The translations under genes were made by a program, and so were the position numbers. This document shows positions 8,787 through 17,171 of a stretch of DNA of 64,000 nucleotides, piece by piece. Location of the stretch: contig NZ_LFND01000003.1 in NCBI RefSeq assembly GCF_001045465.1, positions 930,001 through 994,000 of the forward strand, read 5' to 3'. Source of the DNA: Chryseobacterium angstadtii (GTDB lineage: Bacteria > Bacteroidota > Bacteroidia > Flavobacteriales > Weeksellaceae). The notes under the pieces are model-generated. The model was not told where the DNA came from. It searched no databases and was given only the letters and a program-made list of their open reading frames with translations. The stretch's first letter is position 1. Every line of letters begins with the position of its first letter.

Positions 8787-8958
8787 AACCACAAAAGTCA
8801 CAAAAGTTTTGAACATTTCAGGCTACTTAAGATAGTTTGATAATGCATGAAAAGTTCACATAAGATGAAAATGAAAGGTTTTCAAAAAAGCTTAGGTGTT
8901 CTTGTCAACACTTGCAACCGTTACTTAATTGTTTAAAACTTTTGTGACTTTTGTGGTT
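8787..8958. repeat. Element bounded by a 27-bp inverted repeat
   Basis: Arms at 8787-8813 and 8932-8958 are reverse complements over 27 bases with one mismatch (core CCACAAAAGTCACAAAAG). The 118 bases between them have no open frame of note. It fills most of the 324-base gap between two ligase-island genes and could be a miniature mobile element or a structured RNA. Confidence 0.75.
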
Positions 8959-8998
8959 TTATATTAAATCAATTTATTTTTAAATCCGCGTTTTCTCT

Positions 8999-9832
8999 TT
9001 ATGCTAAAACTTCACATTCTTTCAAAATGTTTTTTTTTGCAGACTGAAGAAATCTTGGCAGGATCTGGCTTCTGGTCAGGATAATTTTGTCCTCATCATC
9101 TATTCTGTCTACCGTTTCCAGATATTTCTCCATTCCGAAGTTTTCAATCATGGCTGTTTTATTCTTTTCGTCCTTCAGATTTTCAATCATGCCTTTAGGA
9201 TCTGCTTCCGGGTGAAACTGAGTTCCGAATATTTCATCGGAGAAACGTACAGCCATCACCGCTCTTTCCAGATTGATATGAGGCCTGAATTTTTCAATAG
9301 CCGTAATTTTCATACCCAATTCATCAAAACGGTCCATGTCCGGCTCAATGAACTGATAAGCTCTTGAATCTACAGCATAGAATGGGTCCTGAAGATTTTT
9401 GAACAGGAATTCCTGCTCGCCTTCTTCCGTTTTGTGAACGGGCATCACGCCAAAAGAATAAGATTTTCTCTTACATATATTTCCCAGTTTCCAGTGGATA
9501 CTTGCCAGTTGGAATGAATGGCAAATCAGGAAAAGATATTTTTTATCGGCGTTATTGGTATTGTGTTCAAGAACGGAATCCAGAAAATCTGCATACCGGT
9601 CTTCCCATTCCAGGCCTTCTCGGTGTGGATTTCCCGGGCCTCCTGAGGAAATAAAGATATCAAAGTCTCCAATGTCCGGCATTTCATTTTTAAACCTTAC
9701 ATCAAATGTTTTGATGATTACATTTTCTTCAGAGCTCTTTTGGAATGCCTCCGAAATTTCTTTAATATTTCTAAAGCCTTGATTTACATGATTGTTGTTC
9801 ATGTCCAGCAAAGCGATTCGAATATCTTTCAT
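8999..9832 (-). CDS. Class I glutamine amidotransferase-like protein
   Basis: 277 residues. The triad of class I glutamine amidotransferases is visible: C104 in LICHSFQLA, and H207 with E209 in GTQFHPEA. The SSGGPGNP loop (62-69) matches the oxyanion region. Such domains release ammonia from glutamine for a partner enzyme or act as gamma-glutamyl hydrolases. The usual GxCxGxQ elbow is here L-I-C-H-S-F-Q, with both glycines missing, so it may act on another gamma-glutamyl amide. It is the last gene of a tight minus-strand run, 35 bases after the carboxylate-amine ligase, its most likely partner. Confidence 0.85.
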   Translation of the reverse strand: MKDIRIALLDMNNNHVNQGFRNIKEISEAFQKSSEENVIIKTFDVRFKNEMPDIGDFDIFISSGGPGNPHREGLEWEDRYADFLDSVLEHNTNNADKKYLFLICHSFQLASIHWKLGNICKRKSYSFGVMPVHKTEEGEQEFLFKNLQDPFYAVDSRAYQFIEPDMDRFDELGMKITAIEKFRPHINLERAVMAVRFSDEIFGTQFHPEADPKGMIENLKDEKNKTAMIENFGMEKYLETVDRIDDEDKIILTRSQILPRFLQSAKKNILKECEVLA

Positions 9833-9867
9833 ACTACTTCATATTTTTTGCAAAGTTACCAAAAATA

Positions 9868-10986
9868 TTATGAAGCCATTTCTCCATGTGTTATGCCAAA
9901 CTCTGTTTCAGAGATCATATAGTCTACCACTTTGGTAAGATCGCCGGTTTCATTGAATACTTTAAGCTGTCTGTCGGCTCCGGTTCCGTTTTCCAGGATA
10001 GTCCAGGCATATTCCACCTCTTTTCTGCAGTCGAGTTCATCTACAACGTCATCAATAAACTCCAGGAGTTCTTTCAAAAGATGAGGATAAGGAACGGATT
10101 CTTCTTTTCCGAAATCAATCAGATGGGCTTCAATACCGCTTTTGGAGGCTCTCCACTTATTTTCGTTCAGTAATAATCTTCTGTAGCTTCTGAAACTTAA
10201 ATTTTGTTGGTGAAGCTTATAAATTTTTGCAACTAAACTCTGCATAATGGCAGCCATACAAACCGTTTCTTCTAACCTTAAAGGCATGTCACAGATTCTG
10301 AATTCAATAGTAGGGTAGAACGGATGTACTCTAAGATCCCACCATATTTTCTTGGCGTTATCTATGGTTCCGGTTTTCACCAGAAGTTCTACATAGCTGT
10401 CGAATTCAGCAAGTGAATTGAAATAGCTGGGAATACCGGTTCTCGGGAATTTTACAAAAATTTCCTGTCGGTAAGATTTGAAACCTGTATTTCGCCCAAT
10501 CCAGAAAGGTGAATTGGTAGAAAGTGCGTACACGTGCGGAAGGAAATAACGCATTACGTTTTGAATTCTTACGCCTTCTTCACGGTTGGGGATCCCGATA
10601 TGAACATGGAGCCCGAAAATTAGATTTCCGCGGGCGACATCACCCATATCATCTACAATTTTGTTGTAGCGTTCGCCATTAGTAATGGTATTATGTTCCC
10701 AGTTCGAAAAAGGATGTGTTCCGCCTCCGGATACACGAAGACCCTGTTCATGGGCTGTGTTGATCAAATGTCTTCTCAGGTTGGTCAGTTCCGCTCTGGC
10801 TTCTTTGATATTCTGGCAGATGCCGGTTTCCATTTCAATCATGGATTCGTGCATTTCGTGTTTTAAATTCTCACTTAAAACGGCTTTTCCTCCTTCAATG
10901 ATCTTTGAAACATGAGATATTAAGTCTCTGCTTTCAACATCAATGATCTGGTACTCTTCCTCGATTCCTATCGTAAATTGATGCAT
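9868..10986 (-). CDS. Carboxylate-amine ligase, GCS2/YbdK family
   Basis: 372 residues, normal for the YbdK-type branch of the glutamate-cysteine ligase 2 fold. Conserved blocks are GIEEEY (7-12, metal binding), GTHPFSNWEH (89-98), GLHVHIG (125-131), TIEFRICD (226-233) and NKWRAS (276-281). These enzymes join a carboxylate, often the gamma-carboxyl of glutamate, to an amine with ATP. The substrate is unknown. It sits 30 bases after an ATP-grasp gene and 35 bases before a glutamine amidotransferase gene, so it probably works in the same pathway. The active site looks complete. Confidence 0.9.
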   Translation of the reverse strand: MHQFTIGIEEEYQIIDVESRDLISHVSKIIEGGKAVLSENLKHEMHESMIEMETGICQNIKEARAELTNLRRHLINTAHEQGLRVSGGGTHPFSNWEHNTITNGERYNKIVDDMGDVARGNLIFGLHVHIGIPNREEGVRIQNVMRYFLPHVYALSTNSPFWIGRNTGFKSYRQEIFVKFPRTGIPSYFNSLAEFDSYVELLVKTGTIDNAKKIWWDLRVHPFYPTIEFRICDMPLRLEETVCMAAIMQSLVAKIYKLHQQNLSFRSYRRLLLNENKWRASKSGIEAHLIDFGKEESVPYPHLLKELLEFIDDVVDELDCRKEVEYAWTILENGTGADRQLKVFNETGDLTKVVDYMISETEFGITHGEMAS

Positions 10987-11016
10987 TTTTTTTCGTGTTT
11001 TTTATTCTTTTAATGT

Positions 11017-11970
11017 TTATTTTACTGAGTCTTTTACAAAAGTGCCCCAAGAAATATTCTGTTTTCCCGGAACATATTCTTTTGCTTTTTCAATGGCAAG
11101 TTTGGCTGCATGCTCTACAATCCATGCAAAATTTTCTTCACCTACAGAGTTTTTGTCGGCATCAGGAGCAGGATTACAGAAATCAATGGCGTAAGGAATT
11201 CCGTCTCTGATCGCAAATTCTACCGTATTGAAATCATAGCCCAGTGCTTCATTCATTTTTATGGTATAATCGTGGATTGTTTTTAATAACTTTTCCAGAT
11301 CGTCGCCCTGGGTTTGATGGGTAGTAGCATATCTCAGGTGATGCGGGTTGCGCGGTTCATAAGGCATAATGTGAACGTATTTTTTGCCCAGGCAGTAAAC
11401 CCTGTAATAATCATCGAAAACAATTTCTTCCTGCACCATCATTACCAGCTGTTCGGTTTCACTTAATTTATCCCATAAGTCTTCTGGATTTTCTACTCTG
11501 TATACGCTTTTCCAGCCGCCACCGTCATGAGGTTTCATATACGCCGGGAATCCTACATAATTAAAAATATATTCCCAGTCGTGAGGGAACTTCAGGTTTC
11601 TGAATGAAGTTTCTGAAGTATCTGTAGGTCTTTCGTGCGAAGGAAGCAGTACCGTTTTAGGAAGCGGAATGCCTAGTTTGGTCATCAATGCATTATTGAA
11701 GAATTTTTCATCTGCGCTCCACCAGAATGGGTTATTGATTACATAAGTTCCGTTAAGTGCTGCATTTTTCAGATAAGCTCTGTAAAAAGGAACATCCTGC
11801 GAAATTCTGTCGATAATCACTGCATAGCCATAATCGGCGCCTTGTTCAAGTTTGTCGATATTTACGGGTTCAGCAATGATTTCTCCGCCGCCCAGTTCAT
11901 TCACCTTGTCGATAAACGCCCAAGGAAATGTATCTTCCATACCGAATAGAATTCCCACTTTTTTTGCCAT
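11017..11970 (-). CDS. ATP-grasp amide ligase (unknown substrate)
   Basis: 317 residues. The C-terminal two thirds show ATP-grasp elements: K146 in YMKPHDGGGW (phosphate loop, 144-153), VQEEIVFDDYYRVY (hinge, 179-192), E251 in TVEFAIRDG, and AIDFCNPAP (261-269), in the place of the usual ExN metal site. ATP-grasp ligases activate a carboxylate as an acyl-phosphate and couple it to an amine or thiol. It is a compact, single-domain member. The tight spacing (59 and 30 bases) with a hydrolase and the GCS2-type ligase suggests one pathway. Confidence 0.85.
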   Translation of the reverse strand: MAKKVGILFGMEDTFPWAFIDKVNELGGGEIIAEPVNIDKLEQGADYGYAVIIDRISQDVPFYRAYLKNAALNGTYVINNPFWWSADEKFFNNALMTKLGIPLPKTVLLPSHERPTDTSETSFRNLKFPHDWEYIFNYVGFPAYMKPHDGGGWKSVYRVENPEDLWDKLSETEQLVMMVQEEIVFDDYYRVYCLGKKYVHIMPYEPRNPHHLRYATTHQTQGDDLEKLLKTIHDYTIKMNEALGYDFNTVEFAIRDGIPYAIDFCNPAPDADKNSVGEENFAWIVEHAAKLAIEKAKEYVPGKQNISWGTFVKDSVK

Positions 11971-12029
11971 AATTTTTGTTTTTAAAGGTGTATGTGTTGT
12001 TTTTTAAATCTTTTTAAATGTACGTTTTT

Positions 12030-12743
12030 TTAGGAAAAAAATGCACCGATAAATGTTGGAAAGACCATTCTCCATAACGGCCAGTCATGATTGATCCATT
12101 TTCGTTCATCGTACCAGAAGTCAATCCCTTTGACACTTAATATTTCCGCCATTTCAATGTTTTTATCCTTGCAGATATCCTGATCGGAAGTGCTTAGGAC
12201 AATATGCATATGTTTGTATTTCCAGGCTTCATCGTTTCTTACAAATTCTCTTGGACAGTTGAAATAAACCAGTTCGTCGGAATATCCATCCATGAAATTT
12301 CTGATACTGAATGCTCCGGACAGACAAAATAAATGCGAAACTACATCCGGAAACCTGAAGGCAAAATTGGCGGCATGATACCCACCAAAACTTGCTCCTG
12401 CCACAGCCACACGGTGTGTTTTGTGAATCTTCTGGATATATGGAATGAACTCCTGAATCAGGAACTGTACGTACAGTTCATAATTTTTGATTCTTTGCTG
12501 AGGCGAAATTTTTTCATCATAAAAGCTCCAAGCATCAATAGTCTGAACATTATAAAGCTTTACTTTTCCCTGTTCTATAAACCAGTTGATGCTCCCGTTA
12601 AGGTGGAAATCATGGTTCTGGGTATATTGCCCCTGCGAAGTTGGAAACATGATAATCGGATGTCCGTAATGTCCGGTAACTTCAACTTTTAAACTTGTCC
12701 CTAGTATATTCGAATAATAATCTGTGTGTTCTATATGCGGCAT
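12030..12743 (-). CDS. Alpha/beta hydrolase, esterase-D-like
   Basis: 237 residues. The nucleophile elbow GASFGG gives S118. A likely acid is D187 in STSDQD and the likely histidine is H219 in NHDWPLW. The MFPTSQGQ segment (32-39) fits the oxyanion region of the putative-esterase family, which includes enterochelin esterases. No signal peptide is seen, so it acts in the cytoplasm. It lies between two ATP-grasp genes (26 and 59 bases), which suggests that it hydrolyses or transfers an ester or amide made by these ligases. The product is not known. Confidence 0.85.
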   Translation of the reverse strand: MPHIEHTDYYSNILGTSLKVEVTGHYGHPIIMFPTSQGQYTQNHDFHLNGSINWFIEQGKVKLYNVQTIDAWSFYDEKISPQQRIKNYELYVQFLIQEFIPYIQKIHKTHRVAVAGASFGGYHAANFAFRFPDVVSHLFCLSGAFSIRNFMDGYSDELVYFNCPREFVRNDEAWKYKHMHIVLSTSDQDICKDKNIEMAEILSVKGIDFWYDERKWINHDWPLWRMVFPTFIGAFFS

Positions 12744-12769
12744 TGATTGATTTCTTTTATGCTTTGTAT

Positions 12770-13981
12770 TTAGCTGGTTAATTTACTTTTGGGCGGGAGA
12801 ATATTCAGCATTTCTGCCTGAATTTTTTCTGCTGCACTGTCTAGTCTTTCCTGTATAATATCCGGGTCGCTTGATTTATAAACAATTCCGACATGGTGAT
12901 CGATGGGAAGAAACTTGATGGCTTCTTCACTTTCAAAAACACTATAATCCGGTTCTTTATCTTTAATCAGTGCTACAATCAGCCCCGAATAATAGCCTGT
13001 AGGTTTGGCTATTTCATAATCTTTTGAACGAAGAAGGGCGTCTTCAATTTTTGCCCATTCCCGCCAAATATTAATATTGCTGGAGGCTTCTACCAGATCC
13101 GGAATATGAGCTCCTCCCACTCTGGATGATGTTTCAAGGAAATACCATTTTCCATCTGCTTTTGCCCGGATAAATTCAGTATGGGTAGCTCCGTTAAGAA
13201 GCCCGAAACTGGAAAGAACCTTTGTGTTTGCTTCATCAAGGGCTTTAAATTCATCAGAATACCTTCCTAAAGTTTTCGATCTGAAAACACCGCCTTCGTG
13301 GGAAACCTGCATGGGTGGGGCCAGATACTTCGAAGCAGAGGTAAATACAATCTCCTTGTTAAAGGTCAGGCTGTCCACATGATACACGTCACCCGGTTTA
13401 AAGCTTTCAAGTAAAAACAGATGGCGTTCTTCTCCGAGTGCATTCAGTTCATCCCAAAGTTCATCTTTGGTAGACAGTTTTTTGATTCCTGATGCTGATG
13501 CTTCAGAGCGGGGTTTTAACACCCATGGCGCCGGAACTTTTTCTATAAAGCTATTGACTTCATCGTTATTAAAAACCGCAGTGAACTCCGGAACATTAAT
13601 GCCCGAGTCTTTGGCTTTCTGGCGCATAGCCAGCTTATCTCTGAAATACCTATGGGTAGTTTGCCCCATCCCGGGAATACGGAATGTTTCTCTGATCAGG
13701 GCTGCTTTTTCTACGTCGTAATCATCAAGTGCTACTACAGCATCTATTTTCCGGGTGGTCATGAGATGTGAAAATCCCTGGACCAGATGCTCCAGATTCC
13801 AGACGGAGGGCCGTACTTCAGGCATATAAAATACCTCGTCTATGGCTTGCCAGGGCCAGTTTTTTTCTTTAAGTCCGTCTGATGTTACCAGAATGATTTT
13901 ATTACCGAGCTTCTTCATTTCATCCATGAAGTCATAGCCCTTGTAATAGCACGAAATACATACTATTGTTTTCTCCTCCAT
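12770..13981 (-). CDS. ATP-grasp ligase, carnosine-synthase/amino-acid-ligase type
   Basis: 403 residues with the layout of stand-alone ATP-grasp amino-acid ligases: an N-terminal preATP-grasp part (1-110, with VVALDDYDVEKAA), the ATP domain with K156 in WVLKPRSEASASG, the hinge LLESFKPGDVYHVD (190-203), metal-binding E269 and E283, and R287 in FLETSSRVGG. The related L-amino-acid ligases and carnosine synthases form dipeptides. The true acceptor is unknown. A possible -7 box 30 bases upstream suggests that the ligase block can start its own transcript here. Confidence 0.85.
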   Translation of the reverse strand: MEEKTIVCISCYYKGYDFMDEMKKLGNKIILVTSDGLKEKNWPWQAIDEVFYMPEVRPSVWNLEHLVQGFSHLMTTRKIDAVVALDDYDVEKAALIRETFRIPGMGQTTHRYFRDKLAMRQKAKDSGINVPEFTAVFNNDEVNSFIEKVPAPWVLKPRSEASASGIKKLSTKDELWDELNALGEERHLFLLESFKPGDVYHVDSLTFNKEIVFTSASKYLAPPMQVSHEGGVFRSKTLGRYSDEFKALDEANTKVLSSFGLLNGATHTEFIRAKADGKWYFLETSSRVGGAHIPDLVEASSNINIWREWAKIEDALLRSKDYEIAKPTGYYSGLIVALIKDKEPDYSVFESEEAIKFLPIDHHVGIVYKSSDPDIIQERLDSAAEKIQAEMLNILPPKSKLTS

Positions 13982-14010
13982 ATAATGTTTTTTTATTTTT
14001 GGTAAATGAT

Positions 14011-14018
14011 CAAAAATA
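14011..14018 (-). promoter_or_regulatory. Possible internal -7 promoter box of the ligase island
   Basis: The minus strand reads TATTTTTG, an exact TAnnTTTG match, 29 bases before the ATP-grasp start codon at 13981. It is the only gap inside the island longer than 60 bases upstream of 9832. No good -33 TTG is seen. Confidence 0.4.
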
Positions 14019-14121
14019 AAAGCAATTTTTTATTGATTAATTAATGTTAAAAACCGAAATAAACTGCGTTTTTGAAAATGTACACTCAAGTATACAGAGA
14101 AATTTTGTAAAAAACTAATTT

Positions 14122-15537
14122 TTATTGATAATTTTCAATTAAATCAGCCAGTAATTGTACCCCAAAGCCGGTGGCTGCTTTTTCTTTTGAGTATCCTGTA
14201 CTTCCGAAAGCGACTCCCGCAATATCCAGATGGGCCCATTTAGGGTGATTTTCAATAAATTGTTCCAAAAATTTAGCAGCTACAATACAGTCTCCGATTG
14301 GTTTCATGGATATGTTTTTAAGATCTGCTACATCAGATTGAATGTCATCTTTCCAAATATCCCATAAAGGAAGATTCCATAGTCTTTGGTTGGTCTTGTC
14401 TCCGGTTTTTACGAGGCTGTTTTTAAGGTCTTCATTATTGGAAAACAGAGCACCGCAGGTATCTCCGAACATTCTGACGGAACTTCCGGTAAGGGTAGCA
14501 AGATCAATAAGATAATCTGTTTTGTAGTTTTTAGCCAGATAGGAGAGCCCGTCAGCGAGAATCATTCTTCCTTCTGCATCTGTATTAAGGACTTCTATGG
14601 TTGTTCCGTTATAAGCAGTGATAACATCGCTCGGAAGGAAAGCCTTTTCAGAAATAGCATTGTCTGTAATAGGAAGAACGGCTACAATATTCACGGGAAG
14701 TTCCATTTCCGCCGCATAAATCAAAGTTCCGATCACGGCAGTGGCCCCACCCATGTCAGACTTCATATAGTGCATATTTTCGTGGCTTTTTAAGGAAATA
14801 CCTCCTGTGTCAAACAGGACACATTTTCCTACCAGACCAAATGTTTTGGCATTTTTAACGGTAGTTTTGTATTCTATGATGGTGAAAGCAGCATCATAAG
14901 CGCTTCCCTGATTGACTGAAAGATAGGCGCCCAATCCCAGTTCTTCACATTTTTTTCTATTAAATACGGTATATTTTAATTCATATTTTTTTGCCAGATT
15001 TTTAAGATACAGACTCAAAACATCCGGCTTTTTCAGGTTGGCAGGTTTATTCAGCCATTCCTGGCAGGTTGTTTGCCCGTTAGCTAAGGCTTCAGCTTTT
15101 GAATGGATAGCATCTAATTTTTTCTGACTTATATTTTCAAAATGAATCTCAAATTGAGGATTCCAAAAAGCATGCTTCTTGTCAAAAGGATATTGATAGG
15201 TTCCTAGAAGCAGTCCTTTGATGAATTCTTCAAACTGTTTTTCTTTCAGAAAATCTGCTAAAACAAGGGTAGGAACTGCATGGATCTTTTCTTTCTGAGT
15301 CTGGGAAAATTTAACCGCCACCTGCTGGATTTCAAAATTCTGCAGACTGGATTTTCCCAAGCCGATGAGATAGATAATACCTTCTTCATGGGTATGAATA
15401 AAAACCTCATATTTCTTCCCGGAGAAAAAAGAGGCTACATTTTTATTGTAATTTTTGCTGGATTTGGTCCATTCTTCTTCTGTGAAAAGCTGGAAAGTCT
15501 GGGTATATTTTTTATTCTTTTTATTAATTAGTTTCAT
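14122..15537 (-). CDS. M17-family leucyl aminopeptidase
   Basis: 471 residues. The C-terminal catalytic domain keeps the two-metal site: K238 in GLVGK, D243 and K250 in FDTGGISLK, D261 in SDMGG, and D320, E322 and R324 in the signature NTDAEGR. M17 enzymes remove N-terminal residues from short peptides; some also act on Cys-Gly. The first 160 residues are a weakly conserved cap domain. It lies 4 bases after the preceding hydrolase gene, so the two are co-transcribed, and 140 bases before the ligase block. It may trim or recycle the ligases' product; that link is inferred. Confidence 0.9.
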   Translation of the reverse strand: MKLINKKNKKYTQTFQLFTEEEWTKSSKNYNKNVASFFSGKKYEVFIHTHEEGIIYLIGLGKSSLQNFEIQQVAVKFSQTQKEKIHAVPTLVLADFLKEKQFEEFIKGLLLGTYQYPFDKKHAFWNPQFEIHFENISQKKLDAIHSKAEALANGQTTCQEWLNKPANLKKPDVLSLYLKNLAKKYELKYTVFNRKKCEELGLGAYLSVNQGSAYDAAFTIIEYKTTVKNAKTFGLVGKCVLFDTGGISLKSHENMHYMKSDMGGATAVIGTLIYAAEMELPVNIVAVLPITDNAISEKAFLPSDVITAYNGTTIEVLNTDAEGRMILADGLSYLAKNYKTDYLIDLATLTGSSVRMFGDTCGALFSNNEDLKNSLVKTGDKTNQRLWNLPLWDIWKDDIQSDVADLKNISMKPIGDCIVAAKFLEQFIENHPKWAHLDIAGVAFGSTGYSKEKAATGFGVQLLADLIENYQ

Positions 15538-15541
15538 AAAC

Positions 15542-16663
15542 TTAATTTTTAATGCTTTGTTGCTGTGGTTTTACTTCTACAGGATTTTCCGTATTGTCGT
15601 AGAATAGCCATTCAATGGCTCTTGGGAACTCCTGAGACCAGTAGAATTCACTGTGGGTTCCTTCCGGATTGATACTGGTTTTAAATTCAAAATCAAAGAG
15701 ATTCTTTTTTTCCCAGCGTTTTAAATATTCCTCAAAAACATGAATCCTTTTCACCATCTTAGAGCCTTCCTGACCGCCGCCATACAGATATATTTTTGTT
15801 TTAAAAGGAACTCTGAAACTCATCATTGGGAAATTGTTGTTCGGTTCTACCCAGAGTGAAGGGGAGAAGATTAGCAGTTTAGAGTATACTTCAGGATAGA
15901 GGAAACCGCTGTAAATACTGATGAGTGCTCCCAAAGAACTGCCTCCGATTCCGGTATTTTCACGGTCTTTCTTCGTTCGGTAATGCTCATCAACAAAGGG
16001 TTTTAAAGTGTCTGTGATAAAGCGGATGTATTTTTTTCCTTCCGAGCCATTCGCTACATTATCATTATCGAAAATGTATTCCTTAATGCGTTCTTCACTG
16101 CCATGTTCTATGGCTATGATAATAACATCTCCCCGGCCGTATTCTGCAAGAATAGATAGTTTTTTGTCGATTTCCCAGTTTCCGTATCCGCTTCCTTCAT
16201 TGAACAGATTTTGAGCATCCTGGAGATAAAGTACTGGGTAGCTTTTATCTGAAATGTAATAATCATAGGGTAGTACAGCCCATACTTTACGGTATCTGTC
16301 CAGCTGGGGAATATAAAATTCGTCGGAAATAACTTCTGCAATCGGAAAGAATTCTTTTTTAAATGGGCCCCAGTTGAGTCGCCATTTTTCTACACTGTCG
16401 GAGGTCTTTTCCGTTGCTTTCCGGGCTTTCCGGTTGGGAGTGATGTTTCCGTATTTATCAAGTTCTACATTTTCCCAGCCTCCCTTAGTGAATTTGTACT
16501 CCACAATATCGGGAAGAATTTTACTGTCAATCTCTATGAAATAATTGTTCGGATCCAGCTGTTTAAGCTGATAACTGGGGTCTCTTGGGTTCCAGTTGTT
16601 GAAATTTCCGGTGATATACACCGTCCTGTCGTCGCTTTCTTCGCTATAAAGTTCAAACCTCAT
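15542..16663 (-). CDS. Enterochelin-esterase-like hydrolase with N-terminal glycogen-binding-like module
   Basis: 373 residues in two parts. Residues 1 to about 90 look like an AMPK/CBM48-type module: YITGNFNNWNPRDP (16-29) matches the VIGNFNNWN of the GlgB protein encoded next door. Residues 100-360 form a putative-esterase alpha/beta hydrolase with S243 in GGSSLGA, E299 in GGGQEGS as a possible acid, and H337 in GTHSEFYW. There is no signal peptide. It is the first gene of the minus-strand island, facing away from glgB across a 718-base gap. The module may bind glycogen or only share the fold. Confidence 0.85.
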   Translation of the reverse strand: MRFELYSEESDDRTVYITGNFNNWNPRDPSYQLKQLDPNNYFIEIDSKILPDIVEYKFTKGGWENVELDKYGNITPNRKARKATEKTSDSVEKWRLNWGPFKKEFFPIAEVISDEFYIPQLDRYRKVWAVLPYDYYISDKSYPVLYLQDAQNLFNEGSGYGNWEIDKKLSILAEYGRGDVIIIAIEHGSEERIKEYIFDNDNVANGSEGKKYIRFITDTLKPFVDEHYRTKKDRENTGIGGSSLGALISIYSGFLYPEVYSKLLIFSPSLWVEPNNNFPMMSFRVPFKTKIYLYGGGQEGSKMVKRIHVFEEYLKRWEKKNLFDFEFKTSINPEGTHSEFYWSQEFPRAIEWLFYDNTENPVEVKPQQQSIKN

Positions 16664-16782
16664 CTTATGTGTTTAATATAAATTGAAAGCTAAATTTATA
16701 AAAAAGATTGTTTTAAAATCATAAAAAAATGAATGTAAAAAATAATATATTTGATTAATATGCCGAAAAGTTTGAAAATTTC

Positions 16783-16824
16783 GAGTTGCGGGATGTGGGA
16801 TAATGAGTTTCGGGTTCCGGGCTG
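16783..16824. repeat. Heptad-phased degenerate repeat array
   Basis: Six 7-base units (GAGTTGC, GGGATGT, GGGATAA, TGAGTTT, CGGGTTC, CGGGCTG), the same family as 3154-3258. It lies in the 718-base gap between the island and glgB. Confidence 0.7.
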
Positions 16825-17062
16825 TTTTTAAGGAGTTTGAGGTTTATGAATACTATGGATGTGGAGTTTTATCGGTTGTCAGTTGCTGGTTAAAATAATA
16901 TTATTGGTTACAGATGTAGAGTAAGTAGGTTAATGTGGTTATTGCCTCATGCTTTACACATGGATTGAATACATTTGAAAGAAGGAAGTTATTAAGGCCT
17001 GAAAGAAGAATTATTGAAGGGGCTTGTTAATTAAATTACCTGAAGCAAGGTTTGCGGAAAAA

Positions 17063-17095
17063 ATCCTTGTCAAGGTTCAAAACCTTGACAAGGAT
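17063..17095. repeat. Perfect 15-bp stem-loop without T run
   Basis: ATCCTTGTCAAGGTT pairs with its exact complement around a 3-base CAA loop. No T run follows on either strand, so it is not an ordinary terminator. It looks like a palindromic dispersed repeat. Confidence 0.75.
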
Positions 17096-17171
17096 GCTCA
17101 ATATTTCCTAGCTCAGACATTTTAAAACTGCCCACCAGTATTTTCTAAAATCAATTTCAACCTTAATCCAA

